The notes beneath the pieces are model-generated. The model searched no databases. It saw only the letters and a list, made by a program, of their open reading frames with translations, and had not been told where the DNA came from. Below, piece after piece: positions 56,178 through 64,000 of a stretch of 64,000 bases of DNA; position 1 is the first letter of the stretch; each line of letters begins with the position of its first letter. The translations under genes were made by a program, and so were the position numbers. The DNA comes from Pseudovirgaria hyperparasitica (lineage: Eukaryota > Ascomycota > Dothideomycetes > Acrospermales > Acrospermaceae): NCBI RefSeq assembly GCF_010093815.1, contig NW_022985554.1:1458999-1522998 (forward strand), in the 5' to 3' direction.

Positions 56178-57605
56178 TCATTTCTTCGCCTGTACCGCCT
56201 TGGCAATATCCTGTGGCTCAGCACCACAGTTTCGGCGCTGCTCGCGACAATCGTCAATGTTCCCGCCCTGCAGCGCACCCGCCTGTGCCATAGCCTTACA
56301 GGTGCGGTACTGGATACGGCATGAGCGCACCACAGCCTCCTGTGCGTTACTAAACATGATGCTGTTGACCATGAACGGATTTGCGGCATCGCCAGAGTCA
56401 ACGATGAAAGGCGCTTGTCCACCTAGAACGCCTGATGACATGCGAATCTGTTCACCTGCACCACCGAGACCAGCAACCATATCAATCACGGCTTCAGTGA
56501 TATCTGCAAGCTGAGGCTGTTGCTCGACTGGTGGGGCTTCCTCGGCGGGAGTCTCGACGGGGTTTTCGCCAGGCGCAGGGGCAACGACTTCTGGAAGAGG
56601 AGCAGCTTCAACCGGGGCAGCTGGTTGCTCGCCATTGGCAGGAGCATCGCCGATAGGGGCGTCACCGGCTGGAGTAACGACACCAGACTCGGCATCGTCT
56701 GCTTCGTCTTGGGCGGGGTCGACGGCCGGCGTGCCATTATCGACAACGGTAAATTTGGTACAGTCGTCTTGAGCACCGCGCTGGGCGACAGGCATCATCA
56801 CTGGTTGATGGTTCCTCGCGGATATCATGGTGCACACGCGGTAGAACCCGGGGCGGAGACCACCACCGACGAGAGCACTAAGCAAACCTTGGCCGTTCCC
56901 AGCGTCATCTATACCCTTGAAGAACGCAACACTGCTGGCATTCGGATCCCCCTTGATCGGGTCGGGAGGAGTGGTGAGACCTTGTTGGTCATCGGCACTC
57001 TCCCCGAGTCGCGAGATAGTGATGTGGCAGTGGCCGATGATCTGACCATTATTGTTGAGGTCTTGTGGGGCCGAGTAGTACGTAACGTCAGGATTGGTGA
57101 ACCTATGCCAGTCAGTGATGGTTGCTATAGCAAAGGCGGTGTCGTCTTACGCTCCCGCGTCAAGACCTCTTGTCTGAACGCTGACAGTGAAGTCTGTATT
57201 AGCTGGGACCTCCGCATTGTGGGCAGGCTCAGTGATTATCGCGCTGATCATGTTCTCGACACTTGGAATGCGGCCCATGGGGATGGGGTTGCATGATCCA
57301 CCATTAGCTTGTAGCCCGTTAGTGATGAGCGATCCTGTACAGAAGTTGATGAAGTTGTTTTCATCTCTATGCCATGGTCAGCATGTAAAGGATATATTGA
57401 CTTGTCTCGCTCACGTGGCGGAGGCGGCTTGTCCGGCCTTAATACCTGCTGTTCCTTCCTCTTGTCCTGTCTTGGCACTGTTGGGCGAAATAACATCTGC
57501 AAAAAGACAGACTCCCTGCCGCTTGTTGAAGTAGCTCGGGGTGGGCGTGGCTGAGATCAAGCTGACCGAAGCCGCCAAGATGAGTGAAGAAGTGTAGAAT
57601 TGCAT
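56178..57605 (-). CDS. secreted acidic/Pro-rich protein of unknown function
   Basis: Three exons, 57605-57415, 57366-57151 and 57102-56178, give 443 aa. MQFYTSSLILAASVSLISAT is a signal peptide, followed by PTPSYFNKRQG with a Kex2-like KR site. The conserved N-terminal two thirds (NNFINFCTGSLITNGLQANG, GQIIGHCHITISRL) belong to a family of secreted fungal proteins of unknown function, sometimes misnamed ribosomal protein S17 in annotations. Residues about 245-345 are low-complexity Pro/Glu/Ala-rich. The C terminus contains a Cys-paired stretch (SCRIQYRTCKAMAQAGALQG, DDCREQRRNCG). Likely a wall or extracellular protein. Confidence 0.83.
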
Positions 57606-58949
57606 GGTGGAGCGGACAACTGATTAATGGAAATAGATAGTTGAATGTAGAGATCAATATGAAAAGGTAGTAGACCTGCCACGAACGTAAAGAGAGGATA
57701 AATGAAGGGATAGTACAGTCAATGTACTGAAGACAAGGAGCCAATTGATGATCTGCGGGACCATGTGCACCTGGAGCGGAATTCTTTGAACTTATATTCA
57801 GGGTCCCCAGCAAGTCATCCCATGTACAATGGAGATTCTCTTTAGCCGTGGCTCAGTGTGCAGAGTTCATATGTGCATGACGATGAGACGAAGTGTCGCA
57901 TCCAGATCCAGACTCAGGTCTCAAGGCTACTTCTTGGGGCGGATTGTGGTCCTTGGCAATCAAATATACCTCTCAAGAGTGTGAAATGGTCTCACAATTC
58001 GAGCCAGAATGCCTGATCTGAAATTCATACGGCATCTAATCATTTCAGCGCAAAGCTATCAGTCAGGTCGACCATGATATCCACTCGATACCTTGAGTGA
58101 GGATGCAGTTTGTGGACTGGACGTGATGGAAGCGATACCGATATGGCGCAGTAGCTATTGCTGACTGCACATGGTAGAAAACTGTGCTCGGGTGGGATCG
58201 AGATGGCATCAAGATGAGATCAACGCCAAAACCAAGATTTCTTCCTATAGCAAGGAATCAAGGGTGATGGGAATGTCAAACCACGAAGATTCCTGGTTCA
58301 CGGCGGACCAGGTTGCTAAGTACGACTTGCGAGAACCATCGGGGCCGAAAGGCTACAAGCTTCGGTAAGGGGGTGCTTGGCATGCTTCAGGCAGGCCTTG
58401 TGAGACGAATAAAGCCAAATGTCGATCAGACGAAGCGACGCTTCACTACGAACTGCTAATTGTAGCAACTGGGGACAAGCACACAAGAGTACGCATGATG
58501 ACAAGCGAGACTTGAAGTGAGAGAAGCTGAGGATCTTGACTCGGGCGGGACTAAGATGAGTAGTTTATATGAGCTTATTTTTAAACCTAAGGTAGATTTA
58601 TCTTAGTAAGCTCAGACCCTACTAGACTAAGTAATTAGCAGTGTAGCACATATTAGCAGGCTTAATTAACGCCCACTTTTTCTTTCTTTCTACAGAGAGC
58701 CCAAAGCCTGTGTGCCGTTAACCCTCAGGCGTCATTCATCATACCATCCCCAAGATATGGTGTGTCACTTTTGATTAGATGTGCAAGCAACACCCACTGG
58801 CGGTCGAGTACTTCTTGTTCATGGCATGCATCGCATCGGTATTCCACAGTCCCTGCTATCGCGATATTTTCTGCTGCGATAGACGAAGGCGATCAGGACG
58901 CTGACCGGGTACGCATGAATTACTTTAAACGAGTTTCAGGGTTCTCCAA
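57606..58949. other. intergenic region
   Basis: Nothing coding recognised. 58560-58680 is AT-rich and holds the left copy of a 20-bp repeat (58601-58620) seen again at 60979-60998. Confidence 0.4.
58601..58620 (+). repeat. 20-bp dispersed repeat, left copy
   Basis: TCTTAGTAAGCTCAGACCCT; recurs at 60979-60998 with one G-to-A difference. The two copies bracket the kinase pseudogene and the APH-type kinase gene. Confidence 0.6.
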
Positions 58950-59460
58950 TCACTCAAGCTCATAGTCTTGTAATACACTGATACTGATATCGTCCATGAT
59001 CTCAGTTGCTCTTGAATATTGTTTCACACTTTCGTACAATGTCTCCTACATGAAGTCTTTCTAAAAGAGGAAAGTCGCCCTTTTCGAATCGTCCTCGGAT
59101 CTCGTCAAGGCATCGATGCTATGGTGTTTTCAGCCGCTCCTCCATCGAGGAGAACTGAACCATCGCTATTAAGGAGTTTTCCTTAGAAGTCGCACAGTTT
59201 GACATCCAGGTTGCCATCTAGAAGAAGGTTTCCAATGCTGAAATCACAATGTAAAACATTTCTCCCATGGACGTAAGCAAGGCCTTCTGCAACCTGCCAT
59301 GCCCACTTCAGCTTCTGGCACAGTGATATCTTGGTGGCATCCAAAAGAGTCTTATTGTCTATGTTCTTCTTAAAGATTTATCCCATAAGAAATCTCAGGG
59401 AGCATCCTATAAACGTCGAGGACCGTACTCAAGTTCGATTGCCAAACAGTCGCTTCTTCT
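58950..59460 (-). pseudogene. decayed fungal protein-kinase gene
   Basis: Reading minus, a piece of the N-lobe/hinge (AIELEYG near 59440), then LKWAWQVAEGLAYVHGRNVL with the catalytic loop HCDFSIGNLLLDGNLDVKLC (about 59300-59200), match the fungal kinase family with HCD in the catalytic loop. The DF of the activation motif is followed at once by a TAA stop. The activation segment and most of the C-lobe are gone: LLDGGAAEN joins nearly directly to RFEKGDFPLLERLHVGDIVR, and a frameshift separates this from EIMDDISISVLQDYELE. At least three breaks are visible, so this is a host pseudogene, not an expressed kinase. It lies beside an intact APH-type kinase on the same strand. Confidence 0.7.
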
Positions 59461-59943
59461 ACCACCTTGAGCGCGTCTCGTATGCCTCAGGCACCTGCTT
59501 GCGCAATTTGTCTGATCAACACTGAACCTCGCTTGCTACTTGCCCCAAAAGTTCGGCGTGTATCTTAGTGACTTTCCATATGGCCCGGTACCACTGTGTC
59601 TCTCCTTCATCATGTTAAATCAACTCGTTTAGGCCCAGCGTGTTCCCGACCGTACCGCTCATTCTTGGGATAAATGCTGGGGACATTTGTAATGCGTTGT
59701 TGATTCCCAGTCCTACATGACATATGGTGAATCCGCTCATGTCAGTCACTTGGCAGGGGCTATTCCTATATTCTAATTTGATGCCATCGATGTGGCATGA
59801 TGTCTGCACGTCATGGGTTGAACGTCCTTGCCAAGAGGCTCTCCACATCGAAGTCCTAATCAGGATCTATAGGCGGAGGATTGCTTCGAGTCGTTGCCCA
59901 GGTCTCTATCCTGTCGATCTAAGTTGGCCATTAAAATTTGCGC
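59461..59943. other. spacer between kinase pseudogene and APH-type kinase
   Basis: About 480 bp. Frames here resemble nothing; part may be the lost N-terminal end of the pseudogene. No independent gene supported. Confidence 0.35.
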
Positions 59944-60917
59944 TTACAGTGCAGTCTCTGTGGTGTAGCTTACATGGTGTAATGCGGCAACGTCTTTAAC
60001 GGAATTACCGCTCATGAACTGCTCAATTGCATCTTCATCGCGTCTTACTTTTTGGAGAAGCGTTTCATAGAAGCTTTTGCATTTCTCCTGGTCAGCCACG
60101 AGTGTTGCGATCTCCAACATGGGAGGATATGCACCACTGTTGGCCCAGTCAATCAGCCAGACCTTGCCGTCAGAATCGAGAACTAAATTGCGTGGTGCTA
60201 TATCCAGATGTGTAAGGACGAATATGGAAGTTTCTAAATTAAAGGGAGGTATGCTCTTGGAGACTCTGCTAAAGTTTTTGGCTATCTGCAGCCTTTCGTT
60301 GAAGTATTTCTCCAAATCTAGAGGTCCAGTGAACGGACCAGCACCGTATGGCGTGAACCATTTTCCTTGGCTAGGCCCACCGCCTAGAGGACCTGGTGTG
60401 GGTAATTGGACAGACTGTAGCTGCGCTATCATGTCTGCAACCTGATGGATTATATCATCGCGTGTGGATTGTGGAAGTGTTTCCCAGCATTTGTCTAAGG
60501 ATAGACCATCAATATAGTCCATGACAATGTAGCCTAAACTTTGGAACAGGCCATAAGATTGAACAAAAAAGGATCGATGAACCTTCGGAACACGAATCGA
60601 TGTCTTTTCCGCGACCAATTCCATAGCATTCACCTCCGAAGGAAGTGTATACGTATGTGATTTGATAACGAGGCCGCGGGTGATTCGGCTGACTCTGTTC
60701 CTATCCAAGGCATGAATCGTAGGTGCTGTCTCTGCGGCCAAGATCAGTTCGGCTTGTGGTATACTAAGTATATCGCGGCCTTCAAGAGGGAAGGCCGTAT
60801 TGGGATCTGTCGCTGAAGGCTGTGTAACGCGTTATTCTTTTGTCAATACAGCAAACCCCGCGCTGAACTCACGTCCGACCTGGGCTCCCAGAAGTTGGAG
60901 GGGTTTGTTGTGTCCAT
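59944..60917 (-). CDS. aminoglycoside-phosphotransferase-like (APH) kinase family protein
   Basis: Two exons, 60917-60873 and 60819-59944, give 306 aa. The protein-kinase-like core has a VIKSHTY strand carrying the ATP-binding Lys, GYIVMDYIDGLSLDKCW (hinge), the catalytic loop THLDIAPRNLVLD with Asp221 and Asn226, and LIDWANSG where IDW takes the place of DFG. This is the usual fungal APH family, whose members probably phosphorylate small molecules; most are uncharacterised. The short first exon (15 residues, MDTTNPSNFWEPRSD) is inferred from its ATG, GTGAGT donor and ACACAG acceptor with intact frame. Confidence 0.83.
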
Positions 60918-63281
60918 GGTCTCGTGTTAGTACTCATCTTTGACGACGGGCTAACCAAGTAGTAGGGATTTCCTTTTCTTAGTAAACTCAGACCCTTACG
61001 TAATGGACGTTGAGGCGCCGGCCATTCTCGAAGCCTGCACTAAACTCGAACGTATCCGGGCCGAGGTGGTTCGAGTGGCGGTAAACTGTTATATATAGTA
61101 TAGATTGGCACTCCTTTGTATATATACCCTTTAATAACTATTAAGAGAGCTTAATAGTAATTTATTCTATAATAGAATATATCCAATAGTTCGGGGAAAT
61201 TGAGGTGGCAAATAAAGGTGAACTATGATCCTTGAAGTCATGCAGCTTCAGAATCCAGAAAAATTGTGAGAGTGCGAGCGAGGCTGAAGCGCCGATAGTT
61301 GTCGCGACGTGCAAGGATGCAGAAGTCTCACATAGAGATAACGAACGATAATGAGGTGCCATAAATGGCATGAGAGCGCAATTAAACGTAGCGGTGTTAA
61401 TAGTGTCCTTTTGGGTTCAACAGCCGGGCACACAACGCTAAAACTTCTCGGCTTAGGGACACGTATGCAGCAAACAGTGTGGCTTTGCCATGGGATTTGG
61501 CTTTCTGATTGCTGACTCGGGGCAGCCTTCACACAAGAGCGCTGGGCATGGCTGCTGTTGGTCCGTCTACACGTGGCCCCAGCCCTCCCACTCCTATACA
61601 TCTGTCTACTCGGCCTCCATTAGCTCCGGCCTGGCCAATACAGAGCAAGGGTAGTGAAAACGTTTCCTGGCTGCTATGATTTCTTATGATTCTCATTATA
61701 GCATCTTTGTCGCCTTCTGAAGGTAGACAGAAGGGGGTACATCTGACGTGGGCGTATGGAACATGGACCACTTTGAGCAGCCGCTGCACAGGCATTGGTG
61801 ACGATGACGATCTCGCCCTAGGATCGTGCTCGTTGCCGACGAGGCGCATCTTTGCCGGACTTGGGCTAGACCACGATACCACAGGCGATGGAATCATAGC
61901 CATCATCATGATCAATTGAAGTGCACCACGAGCCGCGCTGCTGTGCTTCGGACGTTAGCAGCTGTAGCTTTAGGACCTAGATCCTGCACAGGTGGAGACA
62001 TTGGATTCATACCGCTTCGTTCCACTTAGTCTGAGAAGTCTATGGAGATTCAATATCACAGCCCGTTCGCCGTGCTCAAGCCTGGTAAATACCTCGCTCA
62101 AAGTAGCTTGAGAGCAATATACAAAGAGGTGACACGTCATTGCTGCAAGATACCGCGGCATATTACCAGTGTTTGCCAGTATTGGGCTGGTTGCTGGTAG
62201 ATGCGAATCGAAAATGGCGATAGTCTGGCTGCATACTATGTATGTGGACTGTCAGTGGGGCTGTGGGCACGGGCGAAATACCGTATTTGGCAAAATCCAT
62301 TTGAGCCATTTCCATATTGCTTCTGCAACATAGGATTAGAGCATGAAGGTATAGTGAGCAGGTATCATCGACTAATTTATCCATATCCTTCTCCTATTAG
62401 CATTCATCCTCGATGGAAGACAGGTGCCCTGTTTAAGAGGGGGAGAGGAAGTGGGATCAGAGTTAAGACTTCATTACGGGCGTTAAGGCTTATACTACGA
62501 ACGGGAACCGGAATCGGTTCCGTATCTTGAAGTAGAAATTCACTTGTGGAGCAGGGTGAATGGGTAAGTGTGCTGCAGAACGGGAACTATTTAGCGTGTT
62601 GAAGTTATTATTGGAGATTCGTTGCGATCTGGAAACTATAACATATTAAGCCAGACATTGGTACGCTGGTCTACCCTTCGTGGTCTGATATCGTATGATA
62701 AGTACACACTAGAAGCAAACAGGAGCTTGTGCGGCCCATCTAAGTACTCTTAGCGCTTTATAAGCCACTGCATTCCAGTGGACCATCCCCGGAAACTGAC
62801 TGAGGAATTGAGGTTTCTTGCATGGCAATTTGTTCAATGAGACGAAGAGGATCTTGGCGAGATAGACGCATTCAATGGAGATGAATCCATGAAACACTAT
62901 TGTGGAACACTGTAAAACTGCGATTCTGTAGGCGATGCTGCGTGTATAGTCGTTCCTTATCTTGATGTAACATATACGTCGTAAGTTTCACACTGGCTAG
63001 CGCTTGGCAATGAACGCAGTATAGTTGAACAAATTGATCACAGGCAGGATGAATGGCAAGCTGCCATTTGCGAGTGACCTCCGAGAATAATGCCTGATCC
63101 TGCAGGCACGTAAACGTGGAGTTTATATACTAAAATTGTTCGTATTGTCAATGGATGTTGTTATCAGGCTGACACAGGCTCGAACAAGAATCATCGCATA
63201 CGCAGTGAGTTGAGCGGAATTCCTACTCATCAACTTACAACGAGCCTGACACTGAGGAATCCCCTCATATCGCGTTATAGG
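60918..63281. other. intergenic region, 2.4 kb, with an AT-rich island
   Basis: No supported gene. 60979-60998 is the right copy of the 20-bp repeat. 61085-61190 is strongly TA-rich (TATATATA, TTAATAACTATTAA steps) and looks like a mutated repeat relic. A short inverted repeat GGAACCG-GAAT-CGGTTCC lies near 62504-62521. Overlapping frames around 61529-61919 have no protein character. Confidence 0.4.
60979..60998 (+). repeat. 20-bp dispersed repeat, right copy
   Basis: TCTTAGTAAACTCAGACCCT; 19 of 20 identical to 58601-58620 in the same orientation. Confidence 0.6.
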
Positions 63282-64000
63282 TTAATATGCTCGAGAACCA
63301 ACTGCGCCTCCCATCGGGCTAGATGAATGTCCACGCGGAAACATCTGAATGAGACGTCTCCCGATGCCGGTCTCCAATTCAGTCCCATCTCTGGCTATCT
63401 TAACTTCCCTATTTGCGTTCCAGGGATTGCGCAATCCTCTAGTCTTGAAAAACGGTAGACGATTTGTGGAAATCCACTCTACTTTGAACGCCTTTCCCCA
63501 TTCCTGATCTGCTGCAATGTCACCGTTATCAATATCCTTTGTGGAGTTATCTTCTTCTTCTGTTGCATCTTCTTCCTCGTTCTCAGACCCAGAAAGATCG
63601 GCTTCCCAAAAGATAGTGCCTCGAGCAGAGTCGTCGATGATCTTCCCTTTCGGAGCGTGCTCGGTAGCTGGAGTAGGTATCGATCGAGGTGCGTCAGCAA
63701 TAGCAGTGGCAGTGGACTTGGGGAGGGAGCTCAGAAGCTGCGAGGCGTCCGAGCTGATTGGTGATGCCATGCGAGCAAAGCCAAAATACTCGCCAGACTT
63801 GTTTGCGGAAAATATCAAGTATACATTGTCTGCTGTCTAGCTGTTGTTAGTGATACTCTGGGACTACAAGATATACATGAATACCTACAGCATACGCTGT
63901 GTTGAGCGCTTGCTCATTGTGAGATTGCGTGGCCCAAATACCATTTTGAACGCTTTGCTCCAGATCTTGCATTGTCAGGCTTTTCACTATGAAGAACTTC
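63282..64000 (-). CDS. YTH-domain RNA-binding protein (m6A reader), C-terminal part
   Basis: Two exons are visible, 64000-63889 (runs off the window) and 63836-63282, giving the C-terminal ~222 residues. The YTH domain is nearly complete: KFFIVKSLTMQDLEQSV, NGIWATQSHNEQALNTAYA, NVYLIFSANKSGEYFGFARM, then after an acidic insert the second half WGKAFKVEWISTNRLPFFKT and RNPWNANREVKIARDGTELE. Trp residues in GIWATQ and VEWIS are the aromatic cage that holds N6-methyladenosine. The ~80-residue acidic Ser/Glu-rich insert inside the domain (LSGSENEEEDATEEE) is typical of fungal members. It reads methylated mRNA or selects meiotic transcripts (Mmi1/Pho92-type role). Confidence 0.94.

Noticed and set aside
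61529-61919. Overlapping open frames on both strands
   Set aside because: Neither has protein character and the two exclude each other.
1-64000. CRISPR arrays, prophage or viral-element fossils
   Set aside because: No regularly spaced repeats, integrase, reverse transcriptase or capsid-like frames were seen; the organism is a fungus.

Overview
The window is nuclear DNA of a filamentous ascomycete (Pezizomycotina). Genes are interrupted by short introns, mostly about 45-80 bp, with GTAAGT/GTACGT/GTGAGT-type donors and CTNAC-like branch sites. Both strands are used densely, and the families present (PTH11/rhodopsin-like membrane protein, nitronate monooxygenase, EthD, Dal5-type MFS, fungal sPLA2) are typical of the group. 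Dothideomycetes is my best guess, from the feel of the protein sequences only. All gene models were assembled by eye from reading frames and splice signals; every intron-containing complete model given as CDS closes in frame.

Layout. 0-12 kb: a possible exon of an upstream gene, a cellulose-synthase-like GT2 glycosyltransferase, the endocytic scaffold PAN1 (minus), a 78-aa coiled-coil protein divergent from PAN1, and methylthioribose-1-phosphate isomerase (minus). 12-23.6 kb: a Dal5-type MFS transporter, the mitoribosomal GTPase-like protein RSM23/DAP3 (minus) divergent from ribosome biogenesis factor RRS1, a nitronate monooxygenase, a Rad5/HLTF-type HIRAN-SNF2-RING ATPase and a convergent secreted phospholipase A2. 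25-33.5 kb: a GNAT acetyltransferase, an SDR reductase with an altered active site facing an apparently truncated EthD gene, a fungal rhodopsin-like membrane protein and an amino-acid permease. 33.5-37.9 kb is gene-poor and holds the U6 snRNA gene. 37.9-50.2 kb: a second GNAT, a small AN1-like zinc-finger protein, a coiled-coil protein, a secreted class-3 lipase, three uncharacterised membrane or secreted proteins and a thioredoxin-reductase-like flavoprotein. 52.5-57.6 kb: mevalonate kinase with a long N-terminal tail and a secreted acidic Pro-rich protein. 58.5-61 kb: a decayed protein-kinase gene next to an intact APH-type kinase, bracketed by a 20-bp repeat. The right edge carries the C-terminal part of a YTH-domain m6A reader (minus).

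The genes do not form one pathway. Housekeeping functions (actin/endocytosis, methionine salvage, cytosolic and mitochondrial ribosome production, splicing RNA, sterol precursor synthesis, mRNA reading) are mixed with accessory functions (secreted lipases, reductases, transporters). The regions around 23.6-31 kb, 33.5-41 kb and 57.6-63 kb look least conserved, with pseudogenes, AT-rich islands and orphan genes. I found no convincing biosynthetic cluster, no intact transposon and no clearly new system. The most worthwhile leads are the Phe-for-Tyr reductase paired with an EthD remnant, the repeat-bracketed kinase pair, two introns that are in frame and stop-free, and several orphan secreted or membrane proteins.
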